A stretch of DNA of 64,000 nt from an uncultured Elusimicrobiales bacterium (GCA_910576915.1 CAJTJT010000001.1:124001-188000); one strand, 5' to 3'. Shown: positions 1 through 8,083, numbered from the stretch's first letter. Program-made: numbers and translations. The notes: a model not told the origin generated them from the letters alone.

Positions 1-928
1 CGCGGAAAATCAGCGAGGGCGTACCGTACAGCCGGGTAAAGCGGATGGGATAAAGCGAATTGGGGTTGGCGGGCGCGTCCGGCGTTTGGCGGCGGACAAA
101 CAACCGTACCGCCAGCACGGCCAGCTGTAAGCCGGCAAATAGAAACGCCAGTACGATTAACGCGTCAAACCCATGGCCCATCTTACGCACGTAAGGCGGC
201 ATGTTGGGGGATAAAAGCGTGTTTAACTTTACGTTTGCAAGTTGCTTTTTAAGTTTGGCGAAGAAGCCGGATTTTTTGGCCGATTTGGGTGAGGGTTTTG
301 TTGCCGCGGGTTTGGCTTCCGCAGGCGCGGCCGCTTCCACGGGGGCGCTCAGGGTTTCTTCCGCCACGGCGGGCAGGGCGGCGATGTTATAGGCGCGCGG
401 ATCGTTTACCGCCATTTCCAAAGAGGGCGTTTCTTCTTCCGTTTTGCGCGGGGAGATGAACGAAAAAATCAAATCCGTTTCCGCGTAAGTTAAATCTTTG
501 GCCAGGATGGAATAGGCTTTGCCGTTAATTAAAAAGTAGCCGGCGCCAAAGTCGTTTTTAGGCGTAAAAAAGCTGATGTAGAAAAACGGTTCCCCGGTGG
601 AAAATTCAATGCGTTTGATTTCTTCGCCCGTGTAGGTGTTGCCCACCACCTGCATTTTTTTGCGTTTAACATCGGCCAGATCGGCATTGATTTTGCCTTC
701 GATACAGGTTTCGGTGGTGCAGTCAGCGGTTTTAACGTCAATGCGGGACGATTTTTTTTGAATGGAAAGCACGCTTCCCGCCGGCGGGGTTTTGACGTCC
801 GTCCAGCCCGAGGGCATATCCAGCGTGAAGGCGCCGTCGGAGGATGTAAACGTTCCTCCCCGGGCGAGTAACGCCGAGGTCGCCAGCAGGACGGTTAGAA
901 CCGTTTTTAAAAAGGGGCGGTGTGCCAT
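1..928 (-). CDS. Exported membrane-anchored protein, 3' end outside window
   Basis: This reading frame begins with ATG at 928 and stays open to the left edge, giving about 309 residues with no stop. The first 22 residues form a hydrophobic signal sequence (MAHRPF, then a Leu/Ala-rich stretch). A globular part of about 140 residues follows with one near-adjacent Cys pair (DC..., TC), then an Ala/Pro/Glu/Lys-rich linker at about residues 190-225. A hydrophobic helix lies near residues 260-280. I recognise no family. A TATAAT box lies 7 bases upstream of the ATG and there is no ribosome binding site, so the mRNA may be leaderless. It diverges from the peptidase genes at 1064. Confidence 0.8.
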   Translation of the reverse strand, partial: MAHRPFLKTVLTVLLATSALLARGGTFTSSDGAFTLDMPSGWTDVKTPPAGSVLSIQKKSSRIDVKTADCTTETCIEGKINADLADVKRKKMQVVGNTYTGEEIKRIEFSTGEPFFYISFFTPKNDFGAGYFLINGKAYSILAKDLTYAETDLIFSFISPRKTEEETPSLEMAVNDPRAYNIAALPAVAEETLSAPVEAAAPAEAKPAATKPSPKSAKKSGFFAKLKKQLANVKLNTLLSPNMPPYVRKMGHGFDALIVLAFLFAGLQLAVLAVRLFVRRQTPDAPANPNSLYPIRFTRLYGTPSLIFR

Positions 929-935
929 ACTGGTT

Positions 936-941
936 ATTATA
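936..941 (-). promoter_or_regulatory. -10 box adjoining a start codon (leaderless candidate)
   Basis: TATAAT on the minus strand ends 7 bases before the ATG at 928. Transcription would start at or next to the A of the start codon, and no Shine-Dalgarno sequence is present. Confidence 0.5.
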
Positions 942-1063
942 TTAAATTTTGGCGGAATTTTAACGTCTTGCCGTTCCTACGCGCGCGCAAACTATAATTG
1001 TGATTGTGGGGCGGAGTTAAAATTGTTATCATATATTTGTATAGATTTATTAGGGAGTGTATC

Positions 1064-2122
1064 ATGTCTGAAAGAAACATTACGGCCGCGCGTTTGTCCG
1101 CGTTGCGCGGGCTTATGCGTAAAAACAAACTTGACGGCCTTATCGTTACCAACAACTTAGACCAGCTGTATTTAACCAATTTCTTTTTTTATCCCGAAGA
1201 AACCGTCCTTTTGGTGCACGGCAAAGGCGTGGCGTGCTTCACGCGCGATTTGTATGTGGAACCGTTTGGCAAGTTCGCTCCCGAAATGGACGTAAAAGGC
1301 TGCGAAAACCGTCTGGCCGCCGCCGTGGAACAAGCCCAAAAAATGGGGCTTAAACGCGTCGGGTTCGATGCCGCCAAAGAATCCTACCAAAACGGTAAAA
1401 TGATGGCCGCCGCCGGATTTGCGGAAGTGGGGGGATTTATCTCCAAACTGCGCGAAACCAAAGACGCCGCCGAATTAAAACTCATGCGCGAAGCCAACCG
1501 CATCGCTTACCAGGCGTACGAATACGTAAAACCCCGCGTAAAAACGGGCATGACCGAAAGCGAACTGGCCGCGGAACTGGAAAAATTTATGCGCGCCAAA
1601 GGCGCGTCCGGCCCGTCTTTTCTGACGATTGTCGGCTTTGGCGAAAACTCCGCCAACCCGCACCACGAAACGGGTTCGCGCAAACTAAAAGCGAACGACG
1701 CCGTACTGATGGATTTCGGCTGTATTTACAAAGGCTACTGCTCCGACATTACCCGCAGCTGGTGGCACGGCAACAACGAACCCGCCGAATACAAAAAAAT
1801 CTGGAAGATTGTGGAAAAAGCCCGCAAAACGGGTGTAAAAGCCGTCCAAATCGGCACGGCCAATAAAGCGGTGGACGCGGCCGCGCGCGGCGTAATTTCC
1901 GACGCCGGATACGGCGAGTATTTCACCCACCGCACCGGGCACGGCGTGGGGATTGAAATCCACGAACAGCCCTATAACAGCCAAACCGCCGACACCGTGC
2001 TGGCCGAAGGCAACGTGGTGACGGTGGAACCCGGCATTTATCTGCCCGGCAAATACGGCGTGCGCCTGGAAGACACCATGGCCGTAGGCAAGACCGGGGC
2101 CAAAATTTTAACGAAAAAATAA
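1064..2122 (+). CDS. M24 family Xaa-Pro aminopeptidase/dipeptidase
   Basis: A 352-residue pita-bread metallopeptidase that would remove an N-terminal residue before proline or split Xaa-Pro dipeptides in the cytoplasm. The two-metal ligands are visible: Asp in VLMDFGC, Asp in YCSDITRSWW, His in THRTGHGVG, Glu in VTVEPGIY and Glu in RLEDT. The N-terminal half is a creatinase-like domain. An upstream in-frame ATG at 1004 exists, but ATG 1064 follows a GGGAG ribosome site (AGGGAGTG) and gives the normal N-terminus. A paralogue follows three bases after the stop, so the pair is probably one transcription unit arising from a tandem duplication. Confidence 0.93.
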   Translation: MSERNITAARLSALRGLMRKNKLDGLIVTNNLDQLYLTNFFFYPEETVLLVHGKGVACFTRDLYVEPFGKFAPEMDVKGCENRLAAAVEQAQKMGLKRVGFDAAKESYQNGKMMAAAGFAEVGGFISKLRETKDAAELKLMREANRIAYQAYEYVKPRVKTGMTESELAAELEKFMRAKGASGPSFLTIVGFGENSANPHHETGSRKLKANDAVLMDFGCIYKGYCSDITRSWWHGNNEPAEYKKIWKIVEKARKTGVKAVQIGTANKAVDAAARGVISDAGYGEYFTHRTGHGVGIEIHEQPYNSQTADTVLAEGNVVTVEPGIYLPGKYGVRLEDTMAVGKTGAKILTKK

Positions 2123-2124
2123 TT

Positions 2125-3189
2125 ATGGCAATCAAAGATTTAGCTTCCGTACGCATGAATGATTTTCGCCGCGTGTTAAAACAGGCGGATTTGGACGGTT
2201 ATTTAACCGTTTCCCCGCTGGAACAGCGGTATTTGTCCGGCATTGAACTTTCCGCCGGCGAAGCCGTATTTTTAATTACGCCCAAAAAAGCGTACTGCAT
2301 TACTAAAAAACTCATCGTCAGCAAAATGACGCCCGCCGCCGCATTTTTAAAAACCGAAGACGTGCCCTACGGCGGTATGCTGGACGGCGCGCTTGCCAAA
2401 ATTAAAAAATTGGGTTTAAAACGCGTCGCGTTTGACCCGGCCTGCGTTGATTTTGAAACAGGTAAAAAACTGGAATCGGAAGGATTTGTGCGCGCGCTGG
2501 GCTTAATCGGCGAAATGCGCATGCAAAAGTACGAAGATGAAGTCGCACGGCTTAAAAAAGCGTGCAAAATCGCCGCGGAATCGTTTGAGGAAGTTAAGCC
2601 GTTAATCAAAACGGGGATGACGGAAGAAGACGTGCGCGTATTAATGGCTGTGGCCATGCACAAACGCGGCGCGGATTCTATCCCGTTTAACATTGTTTGC
2701 TTCGGTGAAAACACGGCCGACGCGCACCATACGCCTTCCAAAAAACGCAAATTAAAAGCAAGCGAAGCCGTGCTGATGGACTTTGGATGTTTTTACGAAG
2801 GCTATACGTCCGACATGACGCGCAGCTGGTGGCACGGCAAAAACGAGCCCGCCGAGTACAAAAAAATTTGGAGTATTGTGGATAAAGCCCGCACGGCGGG
2901 CGTAAAAGTTCTTCGCCCCGGAGTGACTGCGGGCGAAGTGGACGCCGCTTCCCGCCAGGTGATTGAAGACGCGGGATACGGCAAAGAATTTTTCCATACC
3001 ACGGGCCACGCCATCGGCCTTGTGGAGCACGACCGGCCTATCTTGCGCTCCGGCGCGCCGGACGTGTTGGAAGAAAATTACGTAGTAACGGTGGAGCCCG
3101 GCATTTATTTCGAAAATAAATGGGGTATCCGTCTGGAAGACAGTTTTCTTATCACGAAAACGGGTTCCAAAAAATTGACGCACAAATAA
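2125..3189 (+). CDS. M24 family Xaa-Pro aminopeptidase/dipeptidase, tandem paralogue
   Basis: A 354-residue second M24 peptidase, clearly homologous to its upstream neighbour over the whole length. The metal ligands are intact: VLMDFGC, YTSDMTRSWW, HTTGHAIGL, VTVEPGIY and RLEDS. It starts only two bases after the stop of the first gene and has no strong ribosome binding site, so translation may be coupled. An internal ATG at 2155 is an alternative start. The N-terminal domain has diverged more than the catalytic domain, which suggests the two enzymes prefer different peptides. This is inference; the substrate cannot be read from sequence. Confidence 0.92.
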   Translation: MAIKDLASVRMNDFRRVLKQADLDGYLTVSPLEQRYLSGIELSAGEAVFLITPKKAYCITKKLIVSKMTPAAAFLKTEDVPYGGMLDGALAKIKKLGLKRVAFDPACVDFETGKKLESEGFVRALGLIGEMRMQKYEDEVARLKKACKIAAESFEEVKPLIKTGMTEEDVRVLMAVAMHKRGADSIPFNIVCFGENTADAHHTPSKKRKLKASEAVLMDFGCFYEGYTSDMTRSWWHGKNEPAEYKKIWSIVDKARTAGVKVLRPGVTAGEVDAASRQVIEDAGYGKEFFHTTGHAIGLVEHDRPILRSGAPDVLEENYVVTVEPGIYFENKWGIRLEDSFLITKTGSKKLTHK

Positions 3190-3223
3190 TTACGGGCCCC
3201 GGCCCGACAAAGAGGTATAACTT

Positions 3224-3790
3224 ATGCTGAGCACGACTCAATTTCGCGAAGGACTTATTTTTGAAGACGAAAACGGACAATTGGTGGAAATCATCGAATT
3301 CCAACACCACCGCAAAAGCCAAGCCCGCGCCGTGGTGCGCGTGAAACTGCGCAACATCAACACCGGTTCCATGATTGAAACCGCCTACCGCCCCGAAGAC
3401 AAATTCAAAGAAGTGGAAGTGGAAAAACGCCCCTTTACGTATCTGTACACCACGGGCGATATGGCCACTTTTATGAATGCCGAAACCTACGACCAGGTGG
3501 AAGTGGAAACCAAAAAACTGGGCGATTTGGTGAAATATTTAAAAGATAATATGGACGCCACCGGCATCTACATTAACGACAAACTCTTTAACGTGGAACT
3601 GCCCATTAAAGTACCGCTCAAAATTGCGTCTACCGTGCCCGGCGTGAAAGGCGACACCGTCGCCAACACCACCAAAGAAGCCACGCTGGAAACCGGCGCC
3701 GTGATTAAAGTGCCGCTTTTCATTAACGAAGGCGACGTGGTGCTGGTTGACACCCGCAACGGCAGCTACGTGGAACGCGTGGCCGCGTAA
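3224..3790 (+). CDS. efp: Elongation factor P, with an atypical tip loop
   Basis: A 188-residue EF-P, which binds ribosomes stalled at polyproline and promotes peptide bond formation. Three OB-like domains are present: EFQHH...VRVKLRN early, MNAETYDQVEV in the middle and the C-terminal VLVDTRNGSYVERV signature. The ribosome site AGAGG precedes the ATG. Domain I normally carries a P-G-K/R-G loop whose Lys or Arg is modified. Here the aligned residues 29-35 read HRKSQAR, so the Pro-Gly and the usual Lys34 are missing, although K31 and R30/R35 are close by. Loop length appears unchanged. No modification enzyme gene is visible nearby. The M24 peptidase genes just upstream form a common neighbourhood for efp. 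Confidence 0.95.
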   Translation: MLSTTQFREGLIFEDENGQLVEIIEFQHHRKSQARAVVRVKLRNINTGSMIETAYRPEDKFKEVEVEKRPFTYLYTTGDMATFMNAETYDQVEVETKKLGDLVKYLKDNMDATGIYINDKLFNVELPIKVPLKIASTVPGVKGDTVANTTKEATLETGAVIKVPLFINEGDVVLVDTRNGSYVERVAA

Positions 3791-4260
3791 TGCGTTTTTT
3801 GGGGCGCGCGGTTTTCGCGCTGGCGGTGTTGTGCTGGCCGTGGACGCTGCGCGCCTTTGACGTTTCTTACGGTTCTTTGTTTCAAGTTGCAGACGTTTCC
3901 GTTTCGGCGGATAAAGTAACGCTGCCGCTTTCGCGCGGCCAGTACGCTAACATCCGCATTTTAACGCGGCAAACGTTTGATTTTGTGAAATCTTGCTTCG
4001 GGCCCTGCGTGCAGGACGCGGGCTCCGGCGAGATAAAAGTGGAAGAATTCCGCGCCGCCAAAACGCGCGGCGGTATGTGGATTGCGGACGTATCGTTCGA
4101 CGGGTACTGGCTCGTTACGTTTTTGGTGTTTCAAAATAAAAACGGTTACGCCGTAAAACCGCCGGAAAATTTCCGGTTTTTGGATAAAAAACTGCGCAGC
4201 CGCGCAGAGAAAACGCTGACGGATTTAGCCGCGCAGGACGCGGGTGAAAATTCCCTATGA
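3790..4260 (+). CDS. Exported protein of unknown function
   Basis: A 156-residue protein whose ATG overlaps the last base of the efp stop codon. Residues 1-22 form a signal peptide ending in a likely cleavage after LRA (before FDVSYG). The mature part is short and beta-rich, with two Cys near residues 69-73 (SCFGPC). It overlaps the next gene by four bases (ATGA), so efp, this gene and the DUF192 gene are probably co-transcribed. I recognise no domain. A periplasmic location is inferred from the signal peptide only. Confidence 0.8.
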   Translation: MRFLGRAVFALAVLCWPWTLRAFDVSYGSLFQVADVSVSADKVTLPLSRGQYANIRILTRQTFDFVKSCFGPCVQDAGSGEIKVEEFRAAKTRGGMWIADVSFDGYWLVTFLVFQNKNGYAVKPPENFRFLDKKLRSRAEKTLTDLAAQDAGENSL

Positions 4261-4601
4261 AATGTATTTTAAAACGCACCGGCGAAACGCTGGCGGACGA
4301 TATTGAACTGGCCAATACGTATTTTACGCGTTTAAAAGGCCTGATGTTCCGCCGCGGGCTTGATGCCGGCAAAGGGTTACTCTTGGACCCTTGTCCGCAA
4401 ATTCATACGTGTTTTATGCGTTTTGATATCGACGCCGTTTTTGTAGATAAAAACGGAACGGTTCTATATGTAAAAGAAAATATGAAGCCGTGGCGTTTCG
4501 GCCGTTTTGTGCGCGGTTCCCGCCGTACGTTGGAACTGGCGGGCGGAACTTTAAAAGGCCGCGTAAAAGAAGGCGACGAACTCGTTTTTGATTCACTTTA
4601 A
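4257..4601 (+). CDS. DUF192 (COG1430) family protein
   Basis: A 114-residue single-domain DUF192 protein. The family pattern is visible: a small residue-rich start (RLKGLMFR), then IHTCFMRFDIDAVFVD, then VLYVKENMKPWR and a C-terminal LELAGGTLKGRVKEGDEL. The biochemical role of the family is unknown. This copy lacks a signal peptide, whereas a second copy at 13841-14287 has a lipoprotein signal. It overlaps the preceding exported protein gene by ATGA, indicating translational coupling. Confidence 0.9.
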   Translation: MKCILKRTGETLADDIELANTYFTRLKGLMFRRGLDAGKGLLLDPCPQIHTCFMRFDIDAVFVDKNGTVLYVKENMKPWRFGRFVRGSRRTLELAGGTLKGRVKEGDELVFDSL

Positions 4602-4621
4602 ATTTGTTTAGAGAGGTTATG

Positions 4622-5389
4622 ATGAAAATTCAACATTTGTTTTTTGCGCTGGCTGTTTGCGTGTTGTGCGCGTCCGGCGCGTCGGCCCGGAACATTTGGG
4701 ACGACTTCGGCGCGAACGTGACGCAGCACAACGTCCGCGCGTTTACCAAAGACTTGGGCGGCCTTATCGGCTCCGGCACGTATACTACGGGCCGTATTTT
4801 GGGCTGGGGGGGATTCCAAATCGGGCCGCGTGGCAGTATGGTTTTTAAAATGAGCGAAGGCAACGGTGATACCCGTGCGGAAAGACAGCATACCGCGCTG
4901 GGCGACCGGGACGAAGTGGGCGAAGTTTTTTATCCGTGGCTCCAGGCTGATATCGGCATGCCGTTCCGCATTGACGGGTTTATCCGCGCCAGCAGCTACC
5001 AGGGGTTAACCATTGCCGGCGGGGGACTCCGGTGGGGGATTACGCGCCCGAATGAAATGCTGGGTTCGTTCCAGCCGATGTTGGTGGTGGCGGCCCACAG
5101 CGCAAGCGCGCGCGATTTTTCTGCGTCGCATTACAACGCGAGTTTGGTGCTTTCCATGAAATTTAAATACTTCGTGCCGTACGTCGGCGGCGGGGTGGAT
5201 TATACCACGCTTAACATCAACCGTGCGGATTTGGACCCGGTGCTCGTCGGTACGCGCGAACACGCGGCCACCGCGCGCGCGACGGCGGGGTTCAACTTTA
5301 AGCTGCCGTCTTATTTGGATTTGAGCCTGGCCGCCAACTACGCTTACTATGGCCTGGGGGCGGAAGCGTCGCTTTCCCTGCGGTTTTAA
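4622..5389 (+). CDS. Probable outer-membrane beta-barrel protein
   Basis: About 255 residues. A signal peptide (MKIQHLFFAL...ASGASA) precedes a mature chain rich in alternating polar and aromatic/hydrophobic residues. The last strand ends in Phe (LSLRF-stop), the usual outer-membrane barrel signature recognised by BamA. AGAGAGG lies just before two adjacent ATG codons; 4622 is preferred over 4619 and over a TTG at 4604. No named family is recognised. It follows the DUF192 gene by about 20 bases and is followed by a hairpin terminator, so it probably ends the unit. Confidence 0.75.
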   Translation: MKIQHLFFALAVCVLCASGASARNIWDDFGANVTQHNVRAFTKDLGGLIGSGTYTTGRILGWGGFQIGPRGSMVFKMSEGNGDTRAERQHTALGDRDEVGEVFYPWLQADIGMPFRIDGFIRASSYQGLTIAGGGLRWGITRPNEMLGSFQPMLVVAAHSASARDFSASHYNASLVLSMKFKYFVPYVGGGVDYTTLNINRADLDPVLVGTREHAATARATAGFNFKLPSYLDLSLAANYAYYGLGAEASLSLRF

Positions 5390-5417
5390 GGGCGGGTAAT
5401 CTGATTTTTACGGTGAC

Positions 5418-5444
5418 GGAACGGAGAAATCCGTTCCATTTGCT
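5418..5444 (+). terminator. Rho-independent terminator
   Basis: An 8-bp perfect stem (GGAACGGA/TCCGTTCC) with a GAAA loop is followed by a T-rich tail. It separates the outer-membrane protein gene from the acyltransferase gene. Confidence 0.6.
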
Positions 5445-5459
5445 TTTAGGAGAGTGAAT

Positions 5460-6533
5460 ATGAATATTTCGTCGCGCCGTGTGGCTTGGTTGGATTTCTT
5501 GCGTATTTTTTCCGCTTTTTCCATTGTGTTTTTACACGTGTCTTCGCATTATTTGGAGAATCAAATTCCGTTTGGTTCTTTCAGCTGGTTTGTGACGGAT
5601 GCGGAACTGGCGTTTACGCGTTTTGCCGTGCCCGTATTCGTAATGATCAGCGGGGTATTTTTTCTAAATCCGCAAAAGGATATTCCTCTGTCCGTTTTGT
5701 ACCGCAAATATATCGGGCGGATGCTGACCGTGCTCGTGGGGTGGGCGGTTATCCGTACGGCGGTGATGAACGTGTGGCTGGGGCACGCTCCGGCGGGTGA
5801 ATGGGCGCAGGATATATTTGTTTCCGTAATGTGGTATTGGTTTTTGCCGATGATTATCGGGCTCTATATGGTATCGCCTTTTTTACGCGTGTTGACGGCG
5901 CAAGGCGGACGAAAATTAATGATTTATTTTATGGTTTTATGTTTAGTGTTCTCTATGGGGCTGCCCGTGCTGGAAGATGCGGAAAAATTTTTCTTTCCCG
6001 ATTCCTATTATGTCAGTACATTTACAAAGTTAATGAAAATCCCATTTTGGACGTTTGGCGCGCATTTTATGTTTGGATATTATGCGTTTACGTACGAAAT
6101 CAGTCCGCTCGCTAAAAAATGGATTTGCGGCGCCGCGCTGGTTTCGTGGCTGCTTCTTGCCGTCGGCACGTACGGGTTTTTTGATGATAAAGCGGGCCGT
6201 TTTTATTTTTATTCCATGCAAGGTGCCAGCCTTTCTCCGCTTACGTTTTTTACAGGCGCGGCGGTGTTTTTGTTTGGAAAAGATGTGCTGGGGAAAATAG
6301 CTTTCGGACCCCGCGTTTTGCTTTGGACGGAACGTCTGGCCCGTTACAGTTTGGGGGTATATATGTTCCATCTGATTTTGGTGGAACTGTCTGCGCATTT
6401 TGGTGTGTTTAAGGCCATGAATGGTTGGTATGTTGCGCTGATTCCCTCTATTGCTACTGGCATTTTTATTTTGGCTAATGCGGGGATAGCGCTCTTATAT
6501 AAAATTCCGTTTTTTCGTAAGTATTGTTTATGA
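5460..6533 (+). CDS. Acyltransferase 3 family membrane protein
   Basis: About 357 residues, roughly ten hydrophobic helices. The N-terminus has the acyltransferase-3 signature: RVAWLDFLRIFSAF followed by FLHVSSHY, with the conserved Arg and the catalytic His of helix 1. Members O-acetylate or O-succinylate surface glycans or phospholipids in the inner membrane. TAGGAGA lies seven bases before ATG 5460, which is therefore preferred over the GTG at 5454. It is flanked by terminators or intergenic DNA and appears to be monocistronic. The acceptor glycan cannot be deduced. Confidence 0.88.
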   Translation: MNISSRRVAWLDFLRIFSAFSIVFLHVSSHYLENQIPFGSFSWFVTDAELAFTRFAVPVFVMISGVFFLNPQKDIPLSVLYRKYIGRMLTVLVGWAVIRTAVMNVWLGHAPAGEWAQDIFVSVMWYWFLPMIIGLYMVSPFLRVLTAQGGRKLMIYFMVLCLVFSMGLPVLEDAEKFFFPDSYYVSTFTKLMKIPFWTFGAHFMFGYYAFTYEISPLAKKWICGAALVSWLLLAVGTYGFFDDKAGRFYFYSMQGASLSPLTFFTGAAVFLFGKDVLGKIAFGPRVLLWTERLARYSLGVYMFHLILVELSAHFGVFKAMNGWYVALIPSIATGIFILANAGIALLYKIPFFRKYCL

Positions 6534-6635
6534 AAAATAGGTCCGGTCCTAAAGGTTTTTAGGCCTTTTGGCTCTTGTGGTGGCGGAGCAAAAAACGTTC
6601 AATATATATAAGTTTAAATATAACAAGGAGTGAAT

Positions 6636-7184
6636 ATGAAAAAGTTTTTGGGAGTATGCGTTTTATTGTTGGGATGTTTATCTTTTTCGCAGGCTTTAGA
6701 GGTTGCGCAGGTGAAAAATGCCGTTTCCCGCGGGGTGGCTTCCTCTCTGCCGCTTGTCCGGTTTGAAGACGAAAAACAAGCCGAATTTAATAAGTTGTTG
6801 GTGCGTGCGGCGAAAGTGATGAAAAAACATGATTTTAATCCGGCGGACTTGGGTATGGCGTTGGGATTTTGGATTCCCCGTGCTATGGAATTTGAAAAAG
6901 AAAGCCGCCTGATTGACGCGGGGGAAACGGTGTCTTATCCCGTGGAGCTGACGGAGGACGAATTCCGCGCCGCGCAATATGCCGTACTTACCCTGATTCC
7001 CGCTGAATATAACGACGATGTTCTTTATATCAAAGAATATTTGCAGGAAAATCCCGTCAAGAATTGGACGCTTTACCGTCAGCATTGCAAAGAAGCGTTT
7101 GAGTTGGTATACGATGCGGTGGAAGAAATCGCCAACGAAACGGAAGGGTTTGAATACTCGATTCTGAAAGCGTTGACGCATTAA
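6636..7184 (+). CDS. Exported helical protein of unknown function
   Basis: About 182 residues with a signal peptide (MKKFLGVCVLLLGCLSFSQA, cleavage before LEVAQ). The mature protein is mainly charged and helical, rich in Glu and Lys, with no recognisable domain. AAGGAG precedes ATG 6636; the upstream GTG at 6630 would lie inside the ribosome site and is rejected. It is followed directly by a strong terminator and then by the first poly-T promoter, so it is a single-gene unit. A periplasmic location is inferred. Confidence 0.78.
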   Translation: MKKFLGVCVLLLGCLSFSQALEVAQVKNAVSRGVASSLPLVRFEDEKQAEFNKLLVRAAKVMKKHDFNPADLGMALGFWIPRAMEFEKESRLIDAGETVSYPVELTEDEFRAAQYAVLTLIPAEYNDDVLYIKEYLQENPVKNWTLYRQHCKEAFELVYDAVEEIANETEGFEYSILKALTH

Positions 7185-7204
7185 TTAACGTTTTGCTTAA
7201 AAAG

Positions 7205-7238
7205 ACCTCCCCGGCTATGCGGCCAGGGAGGTTTTTTT
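7205..7238 (+). terminator. Rho-independent terminator
   Basis: ACCTCCC pairs with GGGAGGT, the loop includes a second short CGGC/GCC pairing, and seven T follow. It ends the transcript of the exported protein gene at 6636. Confidence 0.85.
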
Positions 7239-7270
7239 GTGGTTTCGAAAAAGAAGGCGAGCCCCAGGGG

Positions 7271-7298
7271 TTGTATTGTTTTTTTTTTTTGATAAACT
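7271..7298 (+). promoter_or_regulatory. Poly-T spacer promoter P1 (T12), prepilin gene
   Basis: Degenerate -35 TTGTAT at 7271-7276, a twelve-T tract at 7279-7290, then GA and -10 TAAACT at 7293-7298, giving a 16-base spacer. GGGG follows the -10. The next 30 bases, down to the ATG at 7332, are nearly identical to those of P4 (26415-26447), including the AAAGGGGGA ribosome site. The preceding CCCCAGGGG palindrome occupies the position of the GC-rich hairpin found at other copies. Confidence 0.7.
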
Positions 7299-7331
7299 GG
7301 GGATAATTCTGAGTAAAGGGGGATATATCCA

Positions 7332-7838
7332 ATGTGTCAAAAAGCCGTCATTCCGGCACGCTGCGCGCCGCCAGCCCCGGAATCTAGTCTGTGTCATAGA
7401 AGTTGTAAACCTTATTTAAATCTGGATTCCCGGTTCACCATGCGGTGCCCGGGAATGACAAAGTGCGGTTTTACGCTTTACCGTCATTCTGAACTGACGC
7501 TTTGTCCGCTTAGCGTCACCCCGGAAAGTTGTAATCCGAGGTCTAATGATAGCGTTTCAGAATCCAGTAAAAAAGGTTTTACGCTTATAGAGTTATTAGT
7601 CGTTGTTCTTATCATCGGTATTTTATCGGCGGTGGCGCTGCCGCAGTATACGAAAGCGGTGGAAAAATCCCGCGCGGCGGAAGCTATGGTGATTTTAAAC
7701 AGTATTGCGAATGCAAATAAAGTTTATCAGATAGCTAACGGAGCGTATGCGGAGCATATCGACGAATTGGATGTCGAAATCCCGGGGGAAGACAAAGTGT
7801 TTAATTCCTGGCGGCGTAAGCAAAGTAAAAATTATTAG
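7332..7838 (+). CDS. Type IV prepilin with repeat-encoded leader, ended by an in-frame TAG
   Basis: 168 codons. The prepilin peptidase motif KK-GFTLIELLVVVLIIG appears at about residue 82, followed by the hydrophobic alpha-1 helix and VALPQYTKAVEKSRAAEAM typical of the other pilins here. The ATG is set by an AAAGGGGGA site conserved at the P4 pilin. The leader of 81 residues is far longer than usual and is translated from two palindromic repeats (7347-7459 and 7483-7565). The frame ends at TAG 7836-7838, but the same frame then continues for 65 codons with a pilin-like C-terminus. It is therefore probably a disrupted or conditionally truncated pilin. A shorter leader from a downstream start cannot be excluded. 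Confidence 0.8.
   Translation: MCQKAVIPARCAPPAPESSLCHRSCKPYLNLDSRFTMRCPGMTKCGFTLYRHSELTLCPLSVTPESCNPRSNDSVSESSKKGFTLIELLVVVLIIGILSAVALPQYTKAVEKSRAAEAMVILNSIANANKVYQIANGAYAEHIDELDVEIPGEDKVFNSWRRKQSKNY
7347..7459 (+). repeat. Composite palindromic repeat inside the pilin leader
   Basis: It begins GTCATTCCGG and ends CCGGGAATGAC. Each half is itself a hairpin (ATTCCGG...CCGGAAT and ATTCCCGG...CCGGGAAT). It belongs to the same GTCAT...ATGAC family as 26463-26543, 29081-29161 and 56393-56483. Confidence 0.75.
7483..7565 (+). repeat. Palindromic repeat inside the pilin leader, with nested insertion
   Basis: ATTCTGAA near the left end pairs with TTTCAGAAT at the right end. A further stretch with GTCACCCCGG is nested inside. 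The whole segment is in frame with the prepilin gene and encodes leader residues. Confidence 0.65.
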
Positions 7839-8036
7839 TTTGGCACCAGGGCTCAATCTAAATCCTCAAGTATTGCGCTGGCCAACCGGCTGCCGTTTGG
7901 CAGCGTATATTTTTTGTATATAGAAGAAGAAAAACCCGGCGTGTATTGTCATGGGTATTCGACCAAAGGTACGGAAATCTGCCGGATGTTAAGCGGCGGG
8001 AAAAAAGAGGGAAATGATTTTGTTATCGGTTCTTAA
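7839..8036 (+). pseudogene. Pilin C-terminal part downstream of the amber codon
   Basis: The frame of the 7332 prepilin continues unbroken after TAG to TAA at 8034-8036. The 65 codons encode LPFGSVYFLYIEEE, then PGVYCHGYSTKGTEICRML, matching the C-terminal pattern of other pilins here (compare PEAGVYCQGLTAKGEEICK at 56505). The two-Cys C-terminal loop is thus lost unless the TAG is read through. A single point mutation from a sense codon would explain it. I see no ribosome binding site for independent translation. Confidence 0.75.
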
Positions 8037-8040
8037 CCAA

Positions 8041-8068
8041 AAACACCCCGGGTAAATCCGGGGTGTTT
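8041..8068. terminator. Bidirectional terminator between pilin and DJ-1 gene
   Basis: AAACACCCCGG pairs with CCGGGGTGTTT around GTAAAT. The A/T flanks make it usable from both strands by the convergent genes. Confidence 0.75.
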
Positions 8069-8083
8069 GTCAGAAGCGGAAAA

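Noticed and set aside
1004..1063. Upstream start of the first M24 peptidase
   Set aside because: The added residues have no similarity to the family, and a ribosome site lies directly before ATG 1064.
7836..7838. TAG reassigned as a sense codon
   Set aside because: TAG ends other genes here normally (27014, 51797, and the DJ-1 gene at 8084), so a general reassignment is unlikely.
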